A stretch of DNA of 64,000 bases from Crossaster papposus. Taxonomy: Eukaryota > Echinodermata > Asteroidea > Velatida > Solasteridae. The position numbers were made by a program, and so were the translations under genes. Of this stretch, positions 21,001 to 33,042 are shown piece after piece. The DNA is taken from assembly GCA_037893245.1 (NCBI GenBank), contig JBAIAA010000120.1:1240001-1304000 (forward strand). Reading direction: 5' to 3'. Numbering within the stretch: position 1 is the stretch's first letter; each line of letters opens with the position of its first letter. The notes beneath the pieces are model-generated. The model was not told where the DNA came from, did no database searches, and saw only the letters and a list, made by a program, of their open reading frames with translations.

Positions 21001-24000
21001 GGTATACATGCACACGTATTTCCTATTTGATGTTTTTATGGTCCATTAGTCAATTGGGCGGGGCTTGTATTTTGGCTTTTAGACTGATAAATCATCACAT
21101 TATGCAATTCCCTCCAAAATAAGGCCTGAATTTCCTTCAGTTTACATGAAAACGATTTTCCTATCCATTAATTATTGCGATGAGGTTCGTGTATGTACAC
21201 TGAACAAAAATATAAACACCCACAAAAATATAAACGCCCACAAAAATGGTTATTTGTCTTGATTTATTTATAATGCAGTGATTCCACCCACAACACAGAT
21301 GTGGGTGGAATCACTACATCACTGAGCGATTCCTCACTGGCAGAGATGGACACAAATGTTAATTGTTTATAAATCAAGACAAATAATCATTTTGTTTGCG
21401 TTTATATTTTTGTTCAGTGTACATGTACTTGCATCAGAAGTTTAATTGCCTGGTTGTGAAAAGTGTGGAAGACGATTTGGAAACAAGAAAATTCGTTTTG
21501 AGAATTTGATTGACATTGAGGCAAATAGTCTTTTTGGCTATCCGTTCATTAGTTTTTAGTTTTTAGTTATGTGATGATGACAATGTGACATGGTTGGCAA
21601 GTGTGTAAAAGCGCTTATCTCTCACCAATGTGGCCTGGATTTGATTTCCAGCTTGGACCATATGTGAGTATAGTATGAGGGTTTTTCTCCAGGTCGTCCG
21701 ATTTCCCATATCAGCAAAAATTAACATTTCTCCGTGGTCAGATATGGGTCGTATGGCCGGCTGCTAGGCATCTTTGAGTGCCATCGACTCGACCACGTTG
21801 TAGCCGCGTCCTTGGCAATTCATCATCTACCGTAGCTGCGAGTAAGGATCATTATAATCTCCCCAATTATTATTATTATCTGAAATTATGCACAACTTTT
21901 TATCGCTTACTTTTTTTGTGGGATTTGCAGGAGGACTTCTTGGCCACCGACGACCTGTTTGTCGATTACTTCAATTATTTTCTTCAGCTCCCTGTAAGTT
22001 GCTTCGCTCTAAAATTGTTTTAAACATTGTGATTGACTTGTGACTGACTTGTGACTGACTTGTGACTGACTTGTGACTGACTTGTGACTGACTTGTGACT
22101 GACTTGTGACTGACTTGTGACTGACTTGTGACTGACTTGTGACTGACTTGTGACTGACTTGTGACTGACTTGTGACTGACTTGTGACTGACTTGTGACTG
22201 ACTTGTGACTGACTTGTGACTGACTTGTGACTGACTTGTGACTGACTTGTGACTGACTTGTGACTGACTTGTGACTGACTTGTGACTGACTTGTGACTGA
22301 CTTGTGACTGACTTGTGACTGACTTGTGACTGACTTGTGACTGACTTGTGACTGACTTGTGACTGACTTGTGACTGACTTGTGACTGACTCGATTACAAC
22401 TCTGGAACCGGCCTCCAATTATACATTTCTCCTGCATTTTTAAACAGACCTTTCCAGAACCCCTCATTTTCAACAAAGAAAAGCGGGGTTTTGAGGTGGT
22501 GACGTCGGCCAAACAGGCTCTGAAGGAGAAGATACGATCCCTGATCCGCTCGCAACAGAAACCAAACCCCATCTATAGCGCCACCAAGAGGCTGATGAAG
22601 TCCAAGCTACCGTTGGGAGCCAAGATACCCAGCGGTCCGCAGTACAAAGAGGAAGATTTTGACATCAAAACCAATTTTATGGTCCAGGTATAGACTCTGA
22701 CCATGCTTTTAAATATTTCTACTTTTTCCTCTTTTTTTTGTTTACCTATTTCTGCCTTTCCTCCTTTTTTTCCTTGAAATTCCCTGTTTTTTCTAATTTC
22801 TATTCCACAACCCCCAAACAAAAATCTCATTATTTTTTTTGTATAACAAGGTTTCACATTGTCATGTAATAAATCACACAATGAAGGTCTTGCAGGAATA
22901 CTGCAACTGTACTTCCAATAGCTTTTAGTTGAGGATGGAGCACAAGTGTTGTGAGTACAGAACATGCCAAATGAGGCTTATGGTGATTCGGACACGAGTG
23001 AGCATAAACAAAAAATGTTCTGATTAGCCTGCAAAAGATAATTTGTTTTCTCAATTTTGTTCGCGAAAGTCCTACCTTTGTCTCCTTTTTTAAATGTTGA
23101 TCCTACTATTCTTCTACTTTTTCACTGGGATCTGCTTGAAAGCAAGGACAATTAAGAAATAAAACGTTGCCACTGAAACTTGGCAAACTTTCAATATTAG
23201 TTTTTTAAATTTTGTTGACAGTGCCTTAACAAGGAGCAAGGAATCCAATGGATCAAGGAGGAGAGATTGCCGGCTTTCTTACAGAGTGATTCATACTTAG
23301 AATTTAGACTTGCAAAGCTCATCTCGCAGGTTGAGGCAAGTATATGGGCATATCGCAGTAATCTAAGCATTTAGAGAATAACAGTGTAAGGACCAGGTCC
23401 TTTACTGCGTAATAACGGACCGGGTTGAGGGATGGTATTACCTAAGGTAATACGGTCCGGGTTGAGGGATGATATTACCTAAGGTAATGGACCGAGCTGA
23501 AGAATATAAGAGAAAATATTGGATTTGTTTCTCCCTTAGATTGCTGGCAAAGACAGTGACGTTCCTGTTTATCTGTATATTGATCCCACATACAAACCCT
23601 TTGCTGTCCAAAAACCACCTGTGGTTGAAACCGCCAAAGTTGACGAACAAGGAACAGCCATGCGCCAAATGTATATCTGCATGGGGGATGCCCATCCCAC
23701 ACAAGCTAAGGAGTGGTACAGCGAAGTCAAACTGAAGTCCGGCACGACGACTACCAATTCAGTACAGCCACGGAGTTCAGATGAGTTTAGTTCACGACCG
23801 GCGAGTAGCCGACCGTTAAGCTCGGCGAGTGTTCGACCAGTGAGTTCAATGAGTGGTCGACCGCTGAGTTCCTCAATGAGCATCTGGGATCAAGCTACAG
23901 CTGACAGCGGCATTGGAAGCCCATGGAGACAGGACTCCTTCAGTACCTCGAACTTCGATCCGACGAGTCTGGAAGATATTCCTCGCAGCGAGAGGTTGTT

Positions 24001-27000
24001 TCATAGTCCGCCGAGGTTGCGCTCTCCGCCTCTCTGGCGCCCTCCCATCGGCGACCTCTCTTGCGTGGTTGCCGATAACGCGAGAGGAAGCTACGTCGGA
24101 CCTGTCCACGTTGCCCCTACTGGGTCTAAACCGAAAGTGGCATCGAGAGAGTTGTTGGATGAAGTTGACGACGAGAAACTGAGCATGGAGAGCGGGTTTG
24201 ATGCCGAGAGCCAGCAGCTGAATAACAGCGATAACGAAAACGACGAGGATTTTCCCAGACCACAACCGCCGCCGATCCGAGTATCCTCGTTGGAGGACAT
24301 AGCAAACATTGTCGTGTCCTTCGTCGTGAAGACTGCCATCGCCATGGTAACAGAAGTCTCCCTTGATGAAATTGATGCCTACATTGATGAGAATATTTTA
24401 AGAACGCTTGCAGTTCGCAGTGCTGATTTGACTGAAGGGGCTTTAGGTGATATAGAACTGCCAGCTGAACAAAAGGGACCGTCCATCCTGAAAAATGGCC
24501 TGGATCTGCAAGATGATTGGAGGACAAACAGTCGAATATCCATGGCAACCCTTGGCAACGATGGTTTGGAGGAGGACTCTTTGTTCGACAGTGATAACGA
24601 AAATGAAGCAGAGGAAATAAAAGACCCGTTCTTCTCGAAGCCAAGGTACAGTTTTGATTTGAGCAACAAGAGAGGCCAGGACGGATTCAAGAAGTTCCTG
24701 TGGGGAACTGTCGGAGAGAAAATTTGGAACCTGTGGATAGATGTTGACCGCGGACACATGATTGATGACATGGAGGTTCAGCAACAGTAAGTGAATCACA
24801 GAGCTCAAGAATCTTTCTCTGCCAAAGTCATATTTTTTTTGCTCTAAATTTTGCCAGTTAAAAGGTCTTCGGTGGCAGAAGCTGGATTGGGTCGAAGGAA
24901 GGGGAAGCATGGGCTGATGACCACTTTTTCAATTTTGTTTCCCCTTTCCCCTTATACTTTTGAAAACTTTGCCGAAGAAATGATGTGTCTACTCCTGTTA
25001 TTTCTTCACCTCCATATCTCGGTACCAAGACATGAAACATATTTTAGCCTTTATGTTGACATTAATAATTTGCATCTTTAAACCTTGTGATTTTTCATTA
25101 GCTTTTTAGGTCAGTTGAGGGATAAATACCTAAAAGCTGGTGGAATATGTGAGCTCCCTAGAGAGATACTGAAGTCTCTTGGACTCGATGCACCTTCCAA
25201 ATGGACCAGCATGGACAAACTTACCAAACTACATCCTGACATGGCGACACCACTTCTCCTATATTGGTAATTTTAATTTTTTTTATTCATTTCTCTTTAA
25301 AAACCAAATTGCATCTAGAGCCAATTTGGAGAATCCAGTGTTCTTTTAATGTACAATGGGTATTTCCTCATTGTTTGAGTGAAGTACTATATGTCATGTT
25401 CATCGACAACAACTAGAAAAGGTAAAATTTAAAACGTTTTACAGAAATGAATTGCGGATTTCTAAAACACAGGTTTCAATCCTTTGTGATTTGAAACAGG
25501 GCACCACGATTCCTTATGCGTGAGATGCACACGGGCAGTGGCAGCGGTAGCACAACAACCAACCAGATCTACAAACGCCAGCAGCTACTCAACAACAACA
25601 ACACTAGCAGCAGCAGCACACATCCTGATCCAAGGACCGTCATGCTCCTGCCACTGAGACCCAAGGCCTGCTGGCCAAGACTCAGACACAGCATAGCTCG
25701 TCTGACAGAGGTATACGGGCAACGTTTTGTTCCAACTTTCTCAAGCTTAAAGACATGAAGGTTTTCTATAGCTAAACAAAGTAACTTGCAGTTACACCAT
25801 TTTAAAGAAAATGTCTTTTTGAGTTGAGTTTATTTTATTTTAATTAATGAAGTAGTTTCCTGAGTAGATGAAATAATTATTTGTTTATTCTCATTTGTTA
25901 ATTGTCAGGCAGCATCCAGAAGTGACAAATCCACAAGTCCTCCTCAAGCATGTAATAAAGTCAACCGCAGCAAGACCCTGCCCAGTCTGCCCATCTCCAA
26001 CCTAATGACCTCAGTCACACCGAAGAAGCCCACCCATCACTCTAAGACTGCTTCCCCATCAACACCTCGTAGAATTACCATAAGTATTGGATCGGGGATC
26101 AAGCCCAGTCCTTCCAAGAGGCCTCCCCAAGGAGTCGCCTCTCCGCGGTCGGTGAGAAAGAACGTCAGTGGTGTGGCTGCGTCTGGGGATACAGGAGATG
26201 AGAGATTCGGTGTCAGCGGTGGGATTGGCCAAGAGAGGTTTGGTGGCAGCGGTGGGATCAGCCAAGAGAGATCAGTGACTATAGGAACCGAGGAGATTGT
26301 TGGCGACCAAGAGCAGGAAAAAAGTCAAAGGTAAAAATTTATTTTATTTCAGGCACTGCAATTAAAGTATAAGTCCAGTCTTGCATTCTTTTTATTACTC
26401 TGTTTTTATGAAACTTCTATTCTACTAATATTCCTTCACTCTATTTCAGACCAAACGCGCTCCACAGCCCTAAGCGTCCGACCTCAGCCTCATCCACTTC
26501 CAGCAGTATTGCCTCGGAGGAGAGCGTGTTCCTGGGGGGGAATCGGATGGAGAGCCTGTTGGAGGGACTCTACCATGAGAAGAAGGCTGGAGGGTTCTTC
26601 ATGGCTTACCTGGAGAAACTAGACAACTCTGTGAGTATGAAACAAAGAATTAAGGCACCCCGCTATGCAAATTTAACCCTCTCTATGTCATGCACGAAGC
26701 TCATTTCCACACTACAATCTTTCTACCAACATGCACCTTGTTAAACATTTAGTTGGAAGCTCTTGGATTAATGGATTGGGAGGACAATGGACCCCATCAA
26801 ACTCTGAACTCACATTCAGCATGTAGGTTGTGTAAAGGCACCTGGAAATATATAAACAAACAAAATTTTGTCTAAAAGCTTTTTTACAAAAATTACATAA
26901 ACATCAAAATTACAAGCTGTTAAACTTCACTCTTTTACATTTCTGAGTGTAGTTGATGATCTTCTTACTGACTCACTGACTGTTGTTACTTTCTATGTCT

Positions 27001-30000
27001 ACAGACCCTTGTCAACTGCCTCAGTTGCTGGCATGAACTACAAGATTATCATGCGCTCTTCTATACCGATGTCTTTGATTCTTTTACTCTGCATAGAAAA
27101 GCCCAGGTAGGTATTATCAGACATCGCAATTACAAGCATTTGTTGATTTTTCTCAAAATGCACCCTCAACCTCAAGTTATCCTAACTTTAATAATTTACA
27201 CATTCAGTTTAGTCCGAGCCACCCTTTTTTGTTTTCCTTTTTGTTTTTTCTTTTTTTCTTTTTTAATTCTTTGTTTATTTTTTTTTAAAGGCTATCAATT
27301 CCAAGTACATTGTACACTGCTGCTTCTATGACATCGAGTGCCCGCCAAATGTCCGGGCCCAGATTTATCGGGAAGTAGCACCCCCGTTTGAGGAACTATT
27401 TGACGGCGCGGAGGAGCACATCCTGGAGATGCTGTACAAGCCCTGGTCACAAATGAAGAGTAGTGACACGGTGCTCTACAATAAGGTTAGAGACTATAAA
27501 TAATGTTGCTTTCGTTAGTTTCTAAGGGCAAACCATTGCTGAAGTCCTAAATAAATTTATCAAAAAGTCTCTGTGTTACTGGAAAATGGGCTTCTCATTT
27601 GTCAGGCTAAACTTTGAAGAGAACAGCTTTTATTTTATAAATTTGGGTTTTAATCTGGGAGAATACTTGGTCAGATACATCCATATTCTCTGTTGTCCTT
27701 CCGTCAGATTGAATTGATTTCAGAAGAGAGACAGCTGGATGCAATGAATGCCAGACAGCTCAAGAATTTGACTAGAAGGGGCTTCATCAAAGAGGTAAGC
27801 AACAGACTAAAATAGAGAAGAAGGAAACAACTGACAAGGTAATGACAAGAAGCACAGAGGTCAAAAACAAAAACGGACAGAAGATCTTGACTGCAAGTGG
27901 TAATCAAAGTGGTTGTAAACAAAGGACAAGAATTTTGATGTGTCTTCTATTTTTTTGTTGAAGGAACTTGTGATCCAAACCCCACTCCCCCCCAAATTTT
28001 TTTAAATTTTTTTTACAAATAAAAACTACTCCCGCGAAAACATATTTTCCCCTCTCGCCAAACAGCTAACGAAGAATCAAACGTACAATATGTTGGTTTC
28101 GGAACCGAATTACTAGTATTTGACCTGTCACCACCAAATGAGCTTAAAGTCCGAAATTTTGCCATTTTGCAGAACAGTGCAAAAGCCAAGATTTGAAGGT
28201 GGTCGATTACGGGTAATAATTTTGTTCAGGGTGTAATCATTCATCTTCTTTCCTGCAGCGTATCTCCACCCCCGACTTCATGCTGGATGAGGACGAGGAG
28301 GAAAAGCAAGAAGCTTACTACCAGATGCTCCGAGACAAGATCCCTGAAGAGTTCAGAGACTATGACTACAACAAGCTCATCCACAACCGGCTAGAGCTGG
28401 AACACTTCCGCAAATTCCTGGGTGAGTGTTTTTTTCTTAGAGTTACACTCCCCGTTGCTCTTTAAACAAAATAGTTATTTCCTAAAGACTTTTCAGTTTT
28501 GAGCTTCCAGAGCTAGGGGTATGCCTATTGTCATCCTGCTCGTGCATAGTTGTAATGAACAAAATCCTAGACAATAGCCACAGACAAGAGATTCGGATGC
28601 AGCCTTAGTTGTGGATGCCTTATCTTTTGCCGTTTATTTTTTTTCAGAGGATAATTATGCCATTACTGACTTGATGTGTTGGATGGACATAGAATCTTTT
28701 CGCCGTACGCCATATCTCGACGCCAACAAACGAGATGCTAAAGCCAAGGATATTAAGACAAAGTACCTGAATAAGAAGTACTTCTTTGGCCCTAACAGTC
28801 CTGCAACAATACCTCAGCAGAACCTAGTAAGTGCTTAGAACATTTCTAAAGTGATGTGGGTGATGTGCATAAACTACCCCCTCTGTAAATACGAATCACT
28901 GCTATCATTTTTTTTACACAAGACCTCAACGGAACCTGCAGGGGCCAACTTCATGGCACAAGATTTGCTTAACACAAAAAGTATTGCTCGGTTATACCAG
29001 CCAAAACTCCATGTGCTTATTATGCTAAGCAAAAACCAGCTATAACAGACACAAGAAAAATGAAAACAGCATTCCGAACGGATTAGCGGGCCATGGCCAT
29101 AGCCGCTTCCCGGCGTTAGAGAGATTAAAAATTGTCACTATTTTGAGAAATATTGAATGAAGGAAATAACTTACGATGCTGCAACTGTCTTCCAGGTCAT
29201 GCAGACTGGTGGAGGCTGGGGCAAACTGCTCCTAGACAGGCCCCCTGATCCCATCCTGATCGAAGCTCAGAAGTACGTCCGTCAACGTCTGGAGCGCAAG
29301 TGGCTCCCGATGTTCCTCCAGAAGGAAGATTTCCAAGAGAGGCAGCGACCCAACATCAAGATGGAGGACGTGGTGACTGACGTCATGAACGCCAAGAAGC
29401 TACGGTCTATGGCTATTTATAGGGTGAGTTGCAGGCTGCGTCCGACTCTCTTGTCTAATGTCTAGAGGTTCGCCCATTATAATTAAGTGTGAGCAAGATG
29501 GCAGTAGACGTAGCTGTAGCTCTGGAAGCCAGTTTCAGACTTTTATTTGCAAGCACCAGAGTTGTATTCGAGTCCCTGCAAGTCCTTGCACAAGTCCTTG
29601 CACAAGTCCTTGCACAAGTCCTTGCACAAGTCCTTGCACAAGTCCGGTCACAAGTCCGGTCACAAGTCCAGTCATAAAGCCAGTCATAAGTAACTGGTTG
29701 AACAATGACGAAGGATTGCTTTTGTCAAAGCTCATTTGAATAGCTTGTGATTTGAATTGGAACTGGAGAACTTGTGATGGACTTGCAGAGACTTACAGGG
29801 ACTTATGATAGACTTAACTACATCCCTGGCAAGCACCAAGGTGGCGTTTTGATCTTCCACTAGCTTCAGCTTCAGACTGAAGTTTCTTAAGGGCCCCTGA
29901 TATGAGAGAGACGGGCTCGCTCTGAGTTCTAAACAGCTACTAATCACTTATTAAGCCAAAAGTTGTAAAAAGTCTTTTGATGATAGCTTACCCTTATCGC

Positions 30001-32498
30001 CTACTATTCATGATTTCTTCATAGATTCTTGAGGGTCGCTGGGTGTCGTCGTCTCGTGACATCATCGCCTTCCGTCAGGCTCTGATAAATCCCGTCACCT
30101 GCGGTCACTTCAGGAAGTTTGTCTCCCTCAAGGGAGACAACCTGGAAAATGATGTTCTCTTCTGGCTTGAGGTGCAGAAATTTAAGGTGAGGCAACTTAA
30201 GATTTAGAAAGCGAGTAGTGTATTGAGCCCCAGAAGGGTTAAGACCGCAAAACTCGGGTTCATTTTTTTAAATATCCTTTTGTAGGACATGTACCACTCC
30301 CACACCGATGACGCTATGATCCAGCAAAAGATTCAGGCCATCTTACGGTGCTTCGTCATGTCTGAGATTCCTCCAAATCTTCACATCGATGTCACCCCCG
30401 AGATGGCTGAGAAGATTATTGACAAGAGACCGAGAGAGATGGGACCTTATGTCTTCAGAGAAGCTCAGGTAAGTTGATTAGTGCAATAAGCAACTATTGA
30501 CTGCAGGTGAGGGGTATAAATGAATATTGACCTGCTCTCAGTCACTATGTAAAAAATTTCCTGAGATGGCTAAGAAGATTGTGGATAAGAATACATGGAA
30601 GGTTAGATTCTTATGTCTTTAGAAAAGTTCAGGCAATAGAAAGACTATTGACTCTAATGGAGGGATATAGTTGAATATTTACATGTACCTGCACTCAAAC
30701 ACATAATAGTGCTGAGGGGCTTAGAAGAAATTAAATGAGAAACCAAGAAAATTAAAGCCTCTGTGAAGCTAGACAAATATCTACTAATGAGAAGGCTTTA
30801 GAGACATTTAAATGTTTCTTGAAGGATAATCTTGTAATCTGTGATAACAAAGGAGGAATTTTTTTATATTTTTTTTATCATCTGTAGATGACAGTATTCA
30901 AAGTGCTGTTTCAGCACTGGGCCGACTTTCAGAAGTACCGCAATTCCTTGTCAGATGAGAAGATGTTGTATGATCTTGAGAGGAAGAAAAAGAAGCAGCG
31001 ACGTAAGGAGATGGAGATGAGGCGACTGGAAGAGGAAAAGGTAAAATTAAAATTGTAAAAAAATAAAACCAAAATTGTAATATTATTTACATTTCTTTCT
31101 TTTTTGACAATAAAAGCATTTTGAAAATAAGTTACCAGTGCTTTGCATTTATTATTTGAAGGAGGCAAACAAAGGCGAGGACGACCAGAACAGCGTAGAC
31201 TCCAAGTCCTTGACTCGTCGTTTCAGCGTCTTTCCTGAATTCTTAGACGAGGGAGAGGACGAGGAGGACTCTGAAGGACAGGAGAAAGTTCAGTGGAAAT
31301 ACTCGGACTACATGACGGCACTGGACAGAGAACAGAGATTACTCAACGGTGATGACAGGGCATCGAGTATATTATCTGGTTAGTTTCTCCCAGTTTTCCC
31401 AAATATTTTTTGTAGTTTTCCCCGCAATGGGTTTCAGATCGACTGATTGATCTTGAATATTTTGAAAACCATGAACGGATGATCAATTGATCATCTAATC
31501 TATTTGATCAAACCGTTCACTCTTAGCACACTTCTGCCATAAGCATGGAGAGCCTCAAATTGATAACTTTATCGATAATTGAATAATGAATAAAACTGGT
31601 TCAGTGATTCCTGTGTTGCTTAGTGTTGTGGCTGTGCAAAGAGAGCAAATTAGTGGGTTTTTTGGTCAAGTTTTGTTGTCAAGAGTGATTGTTTATTAGA
31701 GTAATCATTTATCAATCATTCAATTCCCTTGTGCATTATCATAATTTATAAATTGATTTACATAATCAATTTGATACCCAATCAAGGTTTTTTTGTCAAG
31801 TGATCTAAGAGTGATTGATGATTGTTTAATTGAGTAATCATTTATCAATCATTCAATTCCAGTGTGCATTATCATAATTTATAAATTGATTTACATAATC
31901 AAGTTGATACCCAATCAAGGTTTTTGTCAAGTGACCTAAGAGTGATTGATGACTGATTGTTTAATTGAGTAATTATTTATCAATCATTCAATTCCATTGT
32001 GCAGTATCGGAATTGATAAATTGATCTACATGATCAAGTTGAATATAATTGATATTTGATTAATTTGATTAAAAAATAACGGTTTCCTCTTTTGGCAGCT
32101 ATTGAAAGCTACACCGAGGAGCTGAACTCTCAGGCCAGATCCTGCAGAACAACGCAGAGTGAGCAGGGTACCGAGTCTTCAGACAAAGGTGTGTTTAACT
32201 AGAGGAGTCATGGAACTAGACTAGATATACCCAGCTGGTGTTTGCAGTTGATTTGATAACTTGTTTTGTTTTCGGTCGTATTACAGGCTCCAAGGGGAGA
32301 TCTAACAGAACCAAACTTGACAGCCAAGCTCGGGGAAAGGAGTCTAAGAGGAAGGTCACGATGATTGTACCAACCAAGTTCGAAGCTCAGGGGTCATCCA
32401 AGAAGTCAACCAATGGGAAAGAGGCTTTGACAAATAGCCGTCAGAAAGATAAGGGCAAGGGTAAAACAGCCGCTGTCAATGGCTCGAGAAAAAGGTGA
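15069..32498 (+). CDS. RGS22: Regulator of G-protein signalling 22-like protein, 22 exons
   Basis: RGS domains bind active G-alpha; RGS22 is a large multi-RGS protein, mainly testis and cilium associated in vertebrates. Exons: 15069-15093, 17152-17180, 21931-21993, 22448-22687, 23222-23335, 23540-24786, 25102-25266, 25500-25710, 25909-26330, 26450-26630, 27005-27106, 27291-27485, 27708-27794, 28259-28421, 28648-28826, 29196-29423, 30025-30186, 30286-30468, 30888-31040, 31162-31378, 32099-32188, 32287-32498. All phases join, giving about 1555 aa against about 1264 in human. MPEKKL and ATDDLFVDYFN match the RGS22 N-terminus. RGS-like regions lie at about residues 847-1000, 1060-1190 and 1235-1375. 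The extra length is mostly in large exon 6 and exons 8-9 (Ser/Pro-rich, with RPLSS-type repeats). The C-terminus is Lys-rich. Intron 5 probably starts with a GC donor. Confidence 0.93.
15094..17151 (+). other. RGS22 intron 1
   Basis: Donor gtaaac and acceptor ttttgttttag are clear. The interior is AT-rich with no recognised gene, RNA or repeat element. Confidence 0.6.
17573..17878. repeat. MITE with TTAAAGGTAG ends, copy 2
   Basis: Left end TTAAAGGTAGGATACACCA and right end TGGTGTATACTACCTTTAA form inverted repeats. The body matches 11892-12262, without that copy's internal duplication. Confidence 0.9.
19591..19814. repeat. hAT-like MITE (CAGGG..CCCTG), copy 1
   Basis: Ends CAGGGATGTAGTCGAGTCC and GGACTCGACTACAACCCTG are near-perfect inverted repeats. 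Flanks TTTAGTGC and CTTAGTGC fit an 8-bp target duplication with one change. CAGGG termini with 8-bp duplications are typical of hAT elements. The interior has a few GGACTTGTGA(C) units. Confidence 0.85.
20744..20768 (+). repeat. Poly-G tract
   Basis: An uninterrupted G run of about 24 bases in RGS22 intron 2. Confidence 0.85.
21195..21424. repeat. MITE with TACACTGAACAAAAATATAAAC ends
   Basis: The left end GTACACTGAACAAAAATATA and right end TATATTTTTGTTCAGTGTAC are perfect inverted repeats. Inside, GTGATTCCACCCAC and GTGGGTGGAATCAC form a second, perfect hairpin (about 21277-21314). This terminus is one I recognise as common in aquatic animal genomes, but I cannot name the superfamily with certainty. 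Confidence 0.85.
21595..21850 (+). repeat. Degenerate tRNA-headed SINE
   Basis: B-box-like GGATTTGATTTCCAGCTTGG is followed by GGTTTTTCTCCAGG, the order also seen in the SINE copies at 58.4 and 59.7 kb. Boundaries are approximate. Confidence 0.45.
22026..22403. repeat. hAT-like MITE, copy 2, with 11-bp satellite interior
   Basis: The unit GACTTGTGACT repeats about 32 times without interruption (about 22034-22390). The right edge CTCGATTACAACTCTG matches the MITE terminus at 19797-19814; the left terminus is eroded. It lies in RGS22 intron 3, and open frames across it are translations of the repeat. Confidence 0.9.
23395..23500. repeat. Short tandem repeat containing perfect palindromes
   Basis: A unit of about 37 bp with GGTTGAGGGAT and the hairpin ATTACCTAAGGTAAT occurs twice, with partial copies on either side (GGACCAGGTCC at 23391). 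It sits within RGS22 intron 5, just before exon 6. Confidence 0.8.
28930..29045. repeat. Fragment of a TTAGCAC-type MITE
   Basis: GATTTGCTTAACACAAAAAG and GTGCTTATTATGCTAAGCA resemble the interior of the complete element at 33928-34172. A further fragment occurs at about 8620-8700 in PPP1R8 intron 5. Confidence 0.55.
29558..29828. repeat. hAT-like MITE, copy 3, with exact 8-bp target duplication
   Basis: Ends CAGAGTTGTATTCGAGTCC and CTTAACTACATCCCTG, flanked on both sides by GCAAGCAC (29550-29557 and 29829-29836). The interior has five units of CTTGCACAAGTC followed by CGGTCACAAGTC units. It lies in RGS22 intron 16. Confidence 0.9.
31660..32030 (+). repeat. Tandem repeat, about 133-bp unit, in RGS22 intron 20
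   Basis: About 2.7 copies, recognisable by ATCAATCATTCAATTCC at about 31713, 31846 and 31980. AT-rich and non-coding. Confidence 0.85.
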
Positions 32499-32614
32499 AG
32501 CTGATGAACAAACCAAGTTTTCAAATTGGCTACAAAATGGATTCAGGGTTTGTATACGTTGTTATTCGGTCAATACTTGAGTATATACAGTATTTAGTAC
32601 AGAGTCAAGATTTC

Positions 32615-32812
32615 TACAACCCAAATCAAACTCAACCCATCAAAATCCAACTGCATGTTTTGTTGGAATCTTTTAGAATTGGTACTTCACCCTTAAACTA
32701 ATTGTCTTATACATTAGGTTAGGCATATGCCCCCAGAATCAGAGTCAACAGTTTGTTGGAATTTACGAGGATAGAGAAGGTTTCTAGAAAATCATACTGG
32801 GGTTAGGGTTAA
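32615..32812. repeat. TTAA element with telomere-like terminus, subfamily 2
   Basis: The right end is GGGGTTAGGGTTAA. The interior (TTTTGTTGGAATCTTTTAGA, TAGGTTAGGCAT, CAACAGTTTG) matches the element at 54975-55184, but the left terminus has decayed. It begins about 115 bp after the RGS22 stop codon and so probably lies in the 3' UTR. Confidence 0.7.
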
Positions 32813-32845
32813 GCCACAAATCCAACAGAACCACAGTGATATTTT

Positions 32846-33042
32846 ACGCTCGGTTCAAACAGGCGTTCAACAGTCGCGCCGAACCAAATTGAAATCAAGT
32901 TGCTCCTGAGTCGCTCTAACAACTCCAGCAGTCGATCGTTCGCCGTCTGGCGCACCTTGTCGCTCTTATTCGTTTCAGACGTCGGACTCAATTCACTCAT
33001 TTGGTTCGGCGCGACTGTGGAACGCCTGTCTGAACCGAGCGT
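32846..33042. repeat. MITE with ACGCTCGGTTCA ends
   Basis: Left ACGCTCGGTTCAAACAGGCG and right CGCCTGTCTGAACCGAGCGT are inverted repeats; the match continues inward through TCGCGCCGAACCAAAT. Length 197 bp. Confidence 0.9.

Larger units (their letters stand above)
17181..21930 (+). other. RGS22 intron 2, rich in transposon copies
   Basis: This 4.75-kb intron holds MITE copies at 17573-17878, 19591-19814 and 21195-21424, a poly-G tract at 20744-20768, and a degenerate tRNA-headed SINE at about 21595-21850. A 99-codon open frame at 17215-17514 has no recognisable domain and sits just after the donor, so I do not call it a gene. No skipped RGS22 exon is needed, since exons 2 and 3 join in phase. 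Confidence 0.65.

Noticed and set aside
22009-22572. 187-codon minus-strand frame with repeated VSHKSVTSQSQ
   Set aside because: It is the translation of an 11-bp satellite, which is open in several frames; no start context or domain.
24091-24910. Several antisense frames of 84-172 codons
   Set aside because: They lie opposite the large RGS22 exon 6, whose sense frame is supported by splice phases and family match.
29458-29739. 93-codon frame with repeated PCTS
   Set aside because: Translation of the internal repeats of a hAT-like MITE.
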